From contig CAJTKW010000048.1 in assembly GCA_910577035.1 (NCBI GenBank), forward strand, positions 1 through 31,042: DNA of 31,042 nt. The letters are read 5' to 3'. Shown piece by piece: positions 15,791 to 22,718 of this stretch. Both the position numbers and the translations under genes were made by a program. The notes under the pieces were generated by a model, which was given only the letters and a program-made list of their open reading frames with translations, was not told the origin of the DNA and searched no databases. This stretch comes from an uncultured Acetatifactor sp. Its GTDB lineage: Bacteria; Bacillota; Clostridia; Lachnospirales; Lachnospiraceae. Within the stretch, counting starts at the first letter, position 1. The number at the start of each line of letters is the position of its first letter.

Positions 15791-16744
15791 ATGACAGAGA
15801 AAAAGAAACGACTGTTATCCACAGCGGGATTTCTGGCAGGACTTGGAGTGCTGCTGGCGCTGGCTACGGCCTTTGACCTTCAGGTGAGTCATATTCTGGC
15901 AGAGGGGAATCTGACGGAGGGACGCTATTATTCCGTGAATTTTCTGTGCAATTTGGTAGAGATCCTGGGGGCATGGCCAATCTGGGCTGCGATTGTTTTT
16001 GCTTCTTCTGTGCTGGCGGTATCTTTTGAAGCAGGAGGAGGCGTGAAGGGGATATTCCGTGTTTTCTTTTTTCTCCTTTCCACAGCCTCCGCCGGGCTTC
16101 TCCTGCGGGACGGGTTAAAATATACCTTTCGGATCTATGACAGGGAGGAGCTTCTGGAAGGACCGGGCACCTGGGTGGTATCCCTTGCCTTCGGACTGCT
16201 TGTGGCAGCAGCAGTCCTGAGACTGGCCGGGAAGGGGATCAGGCGGAATCTGGACAGTCTGCTGCCCCTTGCACTGGCAATTTTATGCAGTTGCAGTTGT
16301 TATTTTATAATTGAAATGATTAAGACTCCCATGGGAAGAATGCGGTTCCGGGGGATGCACCTGCTGGGAGACTATTCCTGTTTTACGCCATGGTATCAGG
16401 CAAGTGCTGCCGGAGAGGTGTTAAGGGACAGGGGGCTGGTGAGGGACTGCTTTAAATCATTTCCCTCCGGCCATACCTTTTCTGCGGGAATGTCCTACAT
16501 ACTGATTATGCTGCCCGATGTGCTGCCTGGATGGAAGACCACCAGGGGTAAGGTACTGTCATATTTAATACCTGTGTGTTATACGGGGTTTGTGGGATTC
16601 TTCAGGATTGCGGCGGGAGCTCATTTTTTCAGTGACGTGCTGGCAGGAGGGACGCTGGCATATGTGGCGGTGCAGACTTTTCGGTATGTGTTTCTGCGCA
16701 GAAGCATCGGGAAAGCGGTACAAACCGGCACCGCGGCGGCGTGA
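15791..16744 (+). CDS. PAP2-family membrane phosphatase
   Basis: This 317-residue polytopic membrane protein belongs to the phosphatidic acid phosphatase type 2 superfamily, which removes phosphate from lipid phosphates such as undecaprenyl pyrophosphate or phosphatidylglycerol phosphate. The three signature motifs are KTPMGRMRFR (the Pro of the usual K-x6-RP is replaced by Phe), SFPSGHTFS with the catalytic His, and RIAAGAHFFSDVLAG with the His/Asp pair. About six to seven hydrophobic segments are present. The substrate cannot be told from sequence. ATG 15791 follows GAAGGGGAG by about 5 nt. It is likely cotranscribed with tex and ends 46 bp before the convergent GH13 gene. Confidence 0.85.
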   Translation: MTEKKKRLLSTAGFLAGLGVLLALATAFDLQVSHILAEGNLTEGRYYSVNFLCNLVEILGAWPIWAAIVFASSVLAVSFEAGGGVKGIFRVFFFLLSTASAGLLLRDGLKYTFRIYDREELLEGPGTWVVSLAFGLLVAAAVLRLAGKGIRRNLDSLLPLALAILCSCSCYFIIEMIKTPMGRMRFRGMHLLGDYSCFTPWYQASAAGEVLRDRGLVRDCFKSFPSGHTFSAGMSYILIMLPDVLPGWKTTRGKVLSYLIPVCYTGFVGFFRIAAGAHFFSDVLAGGTLAYVAVQTFRYVFLRRSIGKAVQTGTAAA

Positions 16745-16790
16745 GGCGCATGTGGCGGTACCTCGGCCCCACGCCGGACGGCTTGGTAAC

Positions 16791-18329
16791 TTAAAGCCTG
16801 ATATAGTTTGCGGAACAGGGAGGCACTTTCCAGGTGCTTCCTTCTTTTTTTGCCGGAGATCCGAAGGAATAGATCAGCTCTCCTTCAGGAAGCTCGCTTT
16901 CAAAGCCGGCGGCTTTGGCGGAGGGGTTGAGGATTACCAGGATCCGTTCGCCGGCGGCGCTTCTTAAGTAGGAAAGGGGATACGCGTTTTCGGCGGCGTA
17001 GACAAACTCGATTTCACCGTTGCTTTGCAGGGCGGCATGGGCCTGCCTTAAGGCAATCAGCTTCCTGACCTCATGGTACAGCGAGTTCTCGTCGGCCATC
17101 TGCGCTTCCACAGTGGGTCTGTCCGCCGCATCATCCATTTTGACGTACAGCTTTTCGGACGGGGCACTGCTGAAGCCGCCGTTTGCCGTGTGGTCCCATT
17201 GCATGGGGGAACGGGAGCCGGTGCGGTTATAACCACCCTCCACGGAAGTCAGTCCCTCAACATAACGCATACCGATTTCGTCCCCGTAGTAGAGGAAGGG
17301 GGCGCCGGGCATGGAGAGCAGGAAGCTGAAAGCAATCTTCATTTCGTCAGGATTCAGACGTCTTGCCAGTCTGTCCATGTCATGATTGCCGGAAGGAATG
17401 CAGATCAATCCCTTCTTGTCTGTTTTTTCATAATTATCCCGATATTTTTCCACAAAGGCAGACACGTCTCCCTTGCCTTCAGAGGAGAAGAAAGGATGGT
17501 CACAGCGGAAAAGGTCATTGTAATGGGAAGGACCGAAGTGAAGCAGAAAATCCATGTGGAAGCCGCCCAGAAGGGACTTGTCCGGCTCCCCCCACTCGGA
17601 CACGAAAGCTGCCTCGGGGAAGTCCCTGTCCAGAAAGGCACGAACCTTGTTCCACAGCGCTATGGTGCCCTTTCCCTCTTCATCGTTCTTCACCAGAGAG
17701 CCCGCCATGTCAACCCGGAATCCGTCACAGCCCATGGAGAGCCAGAACCGGATCACGTCCAGCATGGCGTCAAGAGTAGCCCTGGGCCCCTCGTCCTCGG
17801 GGGACTGCTGCCAGGGGCGGGTGATCTTATAGTAACCGTAATTTAAGGCGGGCTGCATGGAAAAGAAGTTCAGGGCGACTGCGCCGTCCCTGGGTGAGAT
17901 GCCCCTGAGGCAGCCCATGTTCTCGGGGGACTCCCAGACGTTGTCCGTCCAGATATACCGGTCCGTATATTCGTTTTTTCCGGCTTTCATGGATTCCCGG
18001 AACCATTTGTGTTCCACGGAAGTGTGCCCGGGGACGAGATCCAGCAGAACGTGAATTCCGCGTTTATGCGCTTCGGTAAAAAGCTCTCTCAGGTCTTCAT
18101 TGGTGCCGTATCTGGGCGCCGCAGTGTAATAATCCGCCACGTCGTAACCTGCGTCGCCGAAAGGGGAAAGGAAGCAGGGATTGATCCAGACCGCGTTGCA
18201 TCCCAGCTCCTGTATGTAATCCAGGCGCCGGATGATCCCCTGAAAGTCTCCGATACCGTCTGCATTGGTATCCTGGAAGGACTGGGGATAAATTTCATAG
18301 AAAACAGCGTTGTCGAGCCATTTAGGCAT
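16791..18329 (-). CDS. GH13 alpha-amylase family glycoside hydrolase (alpha-glucosidase-like)
   Basis: This is a 512-residue TIM-barrel enzyme acting on alpha-glucosides. The GH13 regions are visible: NADGIGDFQGI, region I DLVPGHTS (97-104, a variant of the usual DxxxNH), region II GFRVDMA with nucleophile Asp207, region III FVSEWGEP with acid/base Glu245, and region IV IPSGNHDMD with Asp317. A beta-sandwich C-domain ends the protein. It has no signal peptide, so it should act in the cytoplasm on imported oligosaccharides. Exact specificity (maltodextrin, isomaltose, sucrose) is not resolvable here. The start is ATG 18329 with AGGAGG 8 nt upstream; the 18 open codons further upstream span an operator. 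No sugar transporter gene is adjacent. Confidence 0.9.
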   Translation of the reverse strand: MPKWLDNAVFYEIYPQSFQDTNADGIGDFQGIIRRLDYIQELGCNAVWINPCFLSPFGDAGYDVADYYTAAPRYGTNEDLRELFTEAHKRGIHVLLDLVPGHTSVEHKWFRESMKAGKNEYTDRYIWTDNVWESPENMGCLRGISPRDGAVALNFFSMQPALNYGYYKITRPWQQSPEDEGPRATLDAMLDVIRFWLSMGCDGFRVDMAGSLVKNDEEGKGTIALWNKVRAFLDRDFPEAAFVSEWGEPDKSLLGGFHMDFLLHFGPSHYNDLFRCDHPFFSSEGKGDVSAFVEKYRDNYEKTDKKGLICIPSGNHDMDRLARRLNPDEMKIAFSFLLSMPGAPFLYYGDEIGMRYVEGLTSVEGGYNRTGSRSPMQWDHTANGGFSSAPSEKLYVKMDDAADRPTVEAQMADENSLYHEVRKLIALRQAHAALQSNGEIEFVYAAENAYPLSYLRSAAGERILVILNPSAKAAGFESELPEGELIYSFGSPAKKEGSTWKVPPCSANYIRL

Positions 18330-18347
18330 AGCAGTAACCTCCTGTAT

Positions 18348-18359
18348 GAAAACGTTTTC
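18348..18359 (-). promoter_or_regulatory. LacI/CcpA-type operator in front of the GH13 gene
   Basis: GAAAACGTTTTC is a perfect 12-bp palindrome with the central CG typical of LacI-family operators. With the flanking T it matches the cre consensus TGWAANCGNTNWCA at 13 of 14 positions. It lies 19 bp before the start codon, so a bound repressor would block initiation or elongation. A MalR-like regulator or CcpA are the likely binders; neither gene is in the window. Confidence 0.65.
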
Positions 18360-18531
18360 TTGTACTTCATGTTTATCATACATCTTTTTGCGCAGATTAT
18401 CCAGAGTTTTCCAAAAAATTTTAGGGTATAACTTTTATTTTTCTGCAGACAATAAATCGTAATCATTTTGAAAGGTCCGGGAAGGCTGCTGAAACAGGCC
18501 AAAGCAGCAGGATGCGGAAGGAGGGCGGCAG

Positions 18532-19008
18532 ATGAGAGTATGCCTTCTGATTATGATGGGAGTCAGTTATGGACTCCTGTCCTCCGCAGGTGTGTTCACC
18601 GTACTGGCGGCAGTGGGGCTTGTGCCCAGGTTTGCCGGTAAGACCCATACTGCGGGAAAGATAATTCTATATGAGGAAGCGGTGATCTTCGGCACGATCA
18701 CAGGCGCAATCTTAAGTATTTTTTCCAGATACTGTCAGTTTGGTGCCTGGTGGCAGGAGCTGTATCCTCAGGCCGAGGTGCAGCTTCATGTGATCGGTTC
18801 GATCTGGCAGGCAGCTTTCGGTTTGTTCGCGGGCATGTTCGTAGGCTGTCTGGCACTGGCAATCGCAGAGATGCTGGACAGTATTCCCATTTTGTCCAGG
18901 CGTATTTCCTTTCGACATGGGATCGGACTGGCGGTGGTCAGTATGGCAATCGGGAAGCTGTGCGGCTCGCTGTTCTATTTTCTGACGGAATTTCATCGAA
19001 CCGGCTAG
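18532..19008 (+). CDS. spoVAB: Stage V sporulation protein AB
   Basis: This 158-residue membrane protein is SpoVAB, part of the SpoVA machinery that moves Ca-dipicolinate into the forespore and out at germination. It follows Bacillus SpoVAB closely: GLVPRFAGKT, a YEEAVIFGTITGAILS helix, GLFAGMFVGCLALAIAEMLD with IPILSRRI, and the ending MAIGKLCGSLFYFL. It is about 17 residues longer than the Bacillus protein, because of a loop rich in aromatic residues near 65-88. AAGGAGG lies 9 nt before the ATG. It precedes spoVAA by 16 nt, the reverse of the Bacillus order AA-AB. The divergent GH13 gene starts about 200 bp upstream. Confidence 0.88.
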   Translation: MRVCLLIMMGVSYGLLSSAGVFTVLAAVGLVPRFAGKTHTAGKIILYEEAVIFGTITGAILSIFSRYCQFGAWWQELYPQAEVQLHVIGSIWQAAFGLFAGMFVGCLALAIAEMLDSIPILSRRISFRHGIGLAVVSMAIGKLCGSLFYFLTEFHRTG

Positions 19009-19024
19009 TGGGGGTCAGTGAGGA

Positions 19025-19648
19025 ATGGAGAATAAAACGGTTTATTTAAAATGTGAGAGAAATGTGGAAGTGAAAGAGCCGGATGTCTTTCTGGCGGATG
19101 TGGGGACGGTCCGCTGCTCCGATACCGTGCTTGACGCAAGGCTGAAGGCGATCAAGGTGCATCATTTCGGAAAAGAGGGTGCAAAAAGGTGCGTGATCAG
19201 CACACTGAAGCTGGTAGAGCTGATGGAAAAGGAATGTCAGAATATCAGCGTACAGATTGTGGGGGAAACGGATGTGCTGGTAGAGTGGATCAGCGTCGGC
19301 AGGCATAAGGGCTGGCAGCAATGGCTCCGGGCAGCCCTGGTCTGTCTGGTCAGCTTTTTCGGGACGGCTTTTACCATCATGGCCTACCACAACGACGTGG
19401 GGATCAATGAGGTGTTCACCCTGCTTTATACGATGGTAATGAACCGGGAGCCTCAGGGCCTGAATATTCTGGAAGCGGCATATTCCATAGGGCTTGCCGC
19501 GGGCATTATCCTGTTCTTCAACCATGTGGGGGGCAGGCGGCTGACCAAGGATCCCACGCCTATCGAGGTTTCCATCCGCAAATATGAGGAAGACGTGGAT
19601 AAGGCGCTGATCGCCCAGGCGGGCAGGGAAGGGAAAGAAGAGGAATGA
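19025..19648 (+). CDS. spoVAA: Stage V sporulation protein AA
   Basis: This 207-residue protein is SpoVAA, a partner of SpoVAB in dipicolinate handling. The N-terminal soluble half is followed by two membrane segments (AALVCLVSFFGTAFTIMAY near 102-120 and YSIGLAAGIILFFNHVGG near 156-173), and by the family tail RLTKDPTPIEV that resembles RLNEEPSPLEV of Bacillus. Its length equals the Bacillus protein. The ribosome site is weak: GGGGG about 11 nt upstream, or GAGG directly before the ATG, consistent with coupling to spoVAB. The gene ends 28 bp before the convergent yitT-like gene. No spoVAC, spoVAD or spoVAE follows. Confidence 0.88.
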   Translation: MENKTVYLKCERNVEVKEPDVFLADVGTVRCSDTVLDARLKAIKVHHFGKEGAKRCVISTLKLVELMEKECQNISVQIVGETDVLVEWISVGRHKGWQQWLRAALVCLVSFFGTAFTIMAYHNDVGINEVFTLLYTMVMNREPQGLNILEAAYSIGLAAGIILFFNHVGGRRLTKDPTPIEVSIRKYEEDVDKALIAQAGREGKEEE

Positions 19649-19676
19649 ATCCGGCGGGGAAATCGGGCAGGACAGA

Positions 19677-20543
19677 TTAATTAAAGCCCCGGAATCCCTT
19701 GCCGATGATTTCACTGCTGTTGGTGATGGCGATGAAGGCCCCCGGCTGTGTCCTGCGGATGAAATTCCGCAGCTCCACGGCCTGGCGGCGTTTCATAATG
19801 GTGATAATGACGGTCTTTTCATTGTGCTGGTAGGCCCCCAGGGCATGATAAACAGTGGCGCTTCGGTTCAGCTCCTTCACGATATAGTCACAGATGGGAT
19901 CGGGATTGTCACAGATAATGGTAAAACATTTACAGAGGTTGATATTTTCGATTACCCCATCCACTACCAGGGATTTGGCCAGCAGCCCGCAGAGGGAGAA
20001 GAGGCCGGTCTGGGCGTCGAACACCAGGCAGGAGGAGACTACGATGCCAAGATCCACAAGAAACAGGGCAGTACCGATATTGAACCGGGTATGCTTTTTC
20101 AGAATCATGGCGATGATGTCCGTTCCGCCTCCGGATGCGCCCATATTAAAGAGAATTGCGGAGCTGAAGGAGGGCAGGGCAATGGCGAAGATCAGCTCCA
20201 GTACGGGCTCGCCTGTCAAAGGATGATCCATGGGAAAGAGAATCTCCGCCGCAGACAGCCCCACCGAAGTCAGAACGCTTACATAGACGGTCTTGAGACC
20301 TGCCTCCCTGCCGAGAAAGAGAAAGCCCAGCAACAGCAGTGCCATATTGATGATAAAGGTAATACTGCCGGGAGTTGTGGGCAGAACGGCGCTTAAGACC
20401 ACGGCAATGCCGGTGACGCCACCGAAAGAAAAATTGTTCGGGAATTTGAACAGGTAAACCCCTGTCACCAAAATCAGTGTGGCGACAGTGAGCATACAGT
20501 ATTCCCAAAAGATCTGCCTGAGGTGCATCCTGCTGGTCCGCAT
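19677..20543 (-). CDS. YitT family membrane protein (DUF161/DUF2179)
   Basis: This is a 288-residue protein. Five to six hydrophobic segments (about residues 10-195) contain the family pattern FGGVTGIAVVLS and MGASGGGTDIIAMIL. The cytoplasmic C-terminal DUF2179 domain (about 205-288) has the FTIICDNPDPICDYIV and FIAITNSSEIIGKGF motifs. YitT proteins are widespread in Firmicutes and their transport role is unsettled. ATG 20543 has AAGGAG 8 nt upstream and a near-perfect promoter 40-65 bp further; an additional 70 open codons upstream lack a ribosome site. It is convergent with spoVAA. Confidence 0.88.
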   Translation of the reverse strand: MRTSRMHLRQIFWEYCMLTVATLILVTGVYLFKFPNNFSFGGVTGIAVVLSAVLPTTPGSITFIINMALLLLGFLFLGREAGLKTVYVSVLTSVGLSAAEILFPMDHPLTGEPVLELIFAIALPSFSSAILFNMGASGGGTDIIAMILKKHTRFNIGTALFLVDLGIVVSSCLVFDAQTGLFSLCGLLAKSLVVDGVIENINLCKCFTIICDNPDPICDYIVKELNRSATVYHALGAYQHNEKTVIITIMKRRQAVELRNFIRRTQPGAFIAITNSSEIIGKGFRGFN

Positions 20544-20580
20544 AATGAAATCTCCTTTATCCTGTTGTAAGCCATGGACT

Positions 20581-20609
20581 ATTATACCACCTTTCCAACG
20601 GCCGTGCAA
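20581..20609 (-). promoter_or_regulatory. Sigma-A promoter of the yitT-like gene
   Basis: On the minus strand TTGCAC (20609-20604) and perfect TATAAT (20586-20581) are separated by 17 bp. It lies 38 bp upstream of the start codon. Confidence 0.8.
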
Positions 20610-20645
20610 ACAGGAAAGGCGTAAAATGCAGGCCGCAATTCCGTG

Positions 20646-20680
20646 CCGGGCCGGCCGCCGGGGCGGTGCCCCGGGCCTTC
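20646..20680. repeat. GC-rich inverted repeat in the 20.54-21.0 kb intergenic region
   Basis: CCGGGGC (20658-20664) and GCCCCGG (20668-20674) form a stem with a GGT loop inside a run of G and C that contains several overlapping CCGG/GGCC palindromes. It resembles the GC-rich hairpin at the right end of the window. The rest of this 455-bp gap holds the two divergent promoters and a 15-bp palindrome; no gene is seen in it. Confidence 0.5.
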
Positions 20681-20866
20681 CGGTGTCCCGAAACAGAAGG
20701 GGTAATTGCAAGGCATAATATAAGGTAGAGATGCCTGAAAAGCGGAATGTCATCCTGTAATATCACAGCAAATTCCAAATGCTGGGAGGCCAAAATACGA
20801 TTATTCCCTGAATTCCCGCATTCCGCGCCGATTGTGTTCCATGAAGATTATCAAAAGATGTAAATA

Positions 20867-20883
20867 TTTCGCTAATAGCGAAA
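20867..20883. promoter_or_regulatory. Palindrome just upstream of the surface-protein promoter
   Basis: TTTCGCT (20867-20873) and AGCGAAA (20877-20883) are perfect inverted arms around AAT. The dyad ends 7 bp before the -35 element at 20891, a typical place for an activator or a repressor site. In RNA it would be a weak hairpin. Confidence 0.45.
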
Positions 20884-20890
20884 AAAGTGC

Positions 20891-20919
20891 TTGCAAAATA
20901 CAACGATAGGTGGTAGAGT
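20891..20919 (+). promoter_or_regulatory. Sigma-A promoter of the first surface protein gene
   Basis: TTGCAA (20891-20896) and TAGAGT (20914-20919) lie 17 bp apart, about 80 nt before the start codon, leaving a long purine-rich leader. Confidence 0.65.
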
Positions 20920-20998
20920 AAAGACATGTGAAGCGGGTTTAGCAGGGACGGTTCACAGAATATGACAATTTCAAGTAAAGAAAGGGAGAGGAGTAAAA

Positions 20999-22432
20999 AT
21001 GAAAGGAAAGAAGTTTTTAGCATTTTCGTTGACGGTAGCTATGTTGGCGGGTAGTGCTCTGACCGTATCTGCTGCGGGCGTTTCTGATGTGTTCAACGCA
21101 GGCTATTATGCAGACAAGTACGGTGATCTGAAGACTGCTTACGGTACTGACGAAGCAGCGCTTTTAAAGCACTTCATGACCAGCGGCGCTAAGGAAGGCC
21201 GTGTTATGAGCCCCATCCTTGACGTAGTAGCATATCGCAACGCATATGCAGATCTGAACGCAGCATTCGGTGATAACTGGGATGCGTATGTTGATCATTA
21301 TCTTACTTATGGTATCAAGGAGAAGAGAACCACGGGCGTTCTGTTCGACCTGGCTGACTATGCAGCAAAGAATCCTGATGTAAAGGCTGCTTACGGCGAT
21401 AACTATGCAGAGATCGCTAAGCATTACGTAAACTTCGGTATTAAGGAAGGCAGACCCGGCGGTACTGTTGTGAAGGCAGCTCCTGCAGCTCCTGCAGCAA
21501 GCGGATCCAACAACGGCGGCGGCACTACCACTACTCCTGAACCGGAGAAGCCTACCACAACGGCTCCCGCTGAGCATGTACACATCAAGGGACAGCTGCT
21601 TGGTGCAGTAATTCCTACCTGCAAGACACCCGGTTACAATGAGTGGAGATGTAATGCAGTTCTTCTGGAGAACAAGTACGATGCAAAGGGCAACTGGATC
21701 GGAACCGGCCCTATTCTGACACCCGACGGCCAGGAAATGCACTGTGACCAGGTATGGAGAGAGAATCTGAATGTAGCACATGTTAAGCCTGTAAATGAGG
21801 ATCAGGTGTACGTAGAGCATGCAACCTGTGCTTCTAACGGCAAGATCGTTTATACCTGTACTCTTTGCGGTGAGCAGCAGACAGAAGTTGTTGAGAAGCT
21901 TCAGCCTGTATACACCAACAAGGTTAAGTCTGTTGCATCCAAGAGCTGCAAGCTTGAGGATCGCGGCTATGACGAGTATCAGTGCGTAAACTGTAACGGT
22001 ACGGTTCATGCTAACAACAAGGTTATGCGTGATCCCCTGCCTCACAGATTATCTAATGATAAGGATCAGGTTAATGTAATTACTCCTTCTACCTGTACGG
22101 CAAAGGGTTCTGCATATGGTTACTGCAGTATCTGTGGTACAAAGGTAACGGTTGATCTGGAGCTGGCTCCTCATAAGGAAAAGACTGTAAAGGCTTATGC
22201 AGATGCTTATCTGACAGGCAATGCAGCTAGAACTCATATTGAGTATGATGTTACTTACTGTGAGAATTGCAAAGAGATTACCGACGTACAGAATAAGACC
22301 GCTGAGATTAATTGTGTTGATGCTGACGGCGACGGCGCATGTGATGCTTGTAAGCTTCTGATTAACAGAAACGCAACCACTCAGATTAAGGATTACAAGG
22401 TGGGCGAGACCTTTATCGGCAATGTACAGTAA
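20999..22432 (+). CDS. Secreted Cys-rich repeat protein, probably abundant at the cell surface
   Basis: This is a 477-residue exported protein. A signal peptide (MKGKKFLAFSLTVAMLAGSA, cleavage after about VSAAG) is followed by three repeats of about 43 residues (about 30-160), each with a Y-x3-YxDL-xxAFG core and ending in HYxxxGIKEGR-like sequence. A Gly/Thr/Pro linker (about 160-195) leads to a C-terminal half with repeated Cys pairs (CTLCG, CVNCN, CSICG, CENCK) and a DADGDGACDAC segment that looks like a Ca-binding loop. No LPXTG or SLH anchor is visible. Codons are strikingly uniform compared with neighbours (GCT/GCA, GTA, AAC, AAG), a sign of high expression, along with a clean promoter, AGGAG site and strong terminator. 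The function is unknown. A paralogue follows at 22719. Confidence 0.8.
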   Translation: MKGKKFLAFSLTVAMLAGSALTVSAAGVSDVFNAGYYADKYGDLKTAYGTDEAALLKHFMTSGAKEGRVMSPILDVVAYRNAYADLNAAFGDNWDAYVDHYLTYGIKEKRTTGVLFDLADYAAKNPDVKAAYGDNYAEIAKHYVNFGIKEGRPGGTVVKAAPAAPAASGSNNGGGTTTTPEPEKPTTTAPAEHVHIKGQLLGAVIPTCKTPGYNEWRCNAVLLENKYDAKGNWIGTGPILTPDGQEMHCDQVWRENLNVAHVKPVNEDQVYVEHATCASNGKIVYTCTLCGEQQTEVVEKLQPVYTNKVKSVASKSCKLEDRGYDEYQCVNCNGTVHANNKVMRDPLPHRLSNDKDQVNVITPSTCTAKGSAYGYCSICGTKVTVDLELAPHKEKTVKAYADAYLTGNAARTHIEYDVTYCENCKEITDVQNKTAEINCVDADGDGACDACKLLINRNATTQIKDYKVGETFIGNVQ

Positions 22433-22475
22433 AAGTAAAGCCCAATTTGATTTCAAACCCTGCTAAAGTTTGATG

Positions 22476-22525
22476 AAAAATATCCCAAAGCCAGACGTAA
22501 GTCTGGTGGCGGGATATTTTTTATT
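22476..22525 (+). terminator. Rho-independent terminator of the first surface protein gene
   Basis: AATATCCC (22479-22486) pairs with GGGATATT (22511-22518), and within it CCAGAC (22491-22496) pairs with GTCTGG (22501-22506) around GTAA. A run of T follows immediately. Confidence 0.92.
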
Positions 22526-22528
22526 CTA

Positions 22529-22608
22529 AGAAAATGCTGATGAAATCATCGCTTTCTGTGTACCACTGGCCGATCAGAGCGTCAGCCGGGCACTTCGCCG
22601 CAGGTTTT
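22529..22608 (+). repeat. Dispersed hairpin repeat, copy 2
   Basis: The core GATGAAATCATCGCTTTCT (22539-22557) is identical to that at 7688-7706. AGAAA (22529-22533) and TTTCT (22553-22557) close the stem less perfectly than in copy 1. CAGAGC (22575-22580) and GCAGGTTTT (22600-22608) follow as in copy 1. It sits directly behind a terminator, between the two surface-protein genes. Confidence 0.6.
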
Positions 22609-22718
22609 AATGATTTCGTATTTCCTTTTTCAAGGGATTATGATACTATTAAGGTAAAGCAGGGAAGAATGAAAGCAGAGACGTGTTTCGAAGCCGTGTA
22701 AGGGCAGAGAGGATGACT

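Noticed and set aside
20610..20860. Possible gene in the long gap before the first surface protein
   Set aside because: No frame with a plausible start and ribosome site was found; the open frames are shadows of the promoter and GC-rich palindromes.
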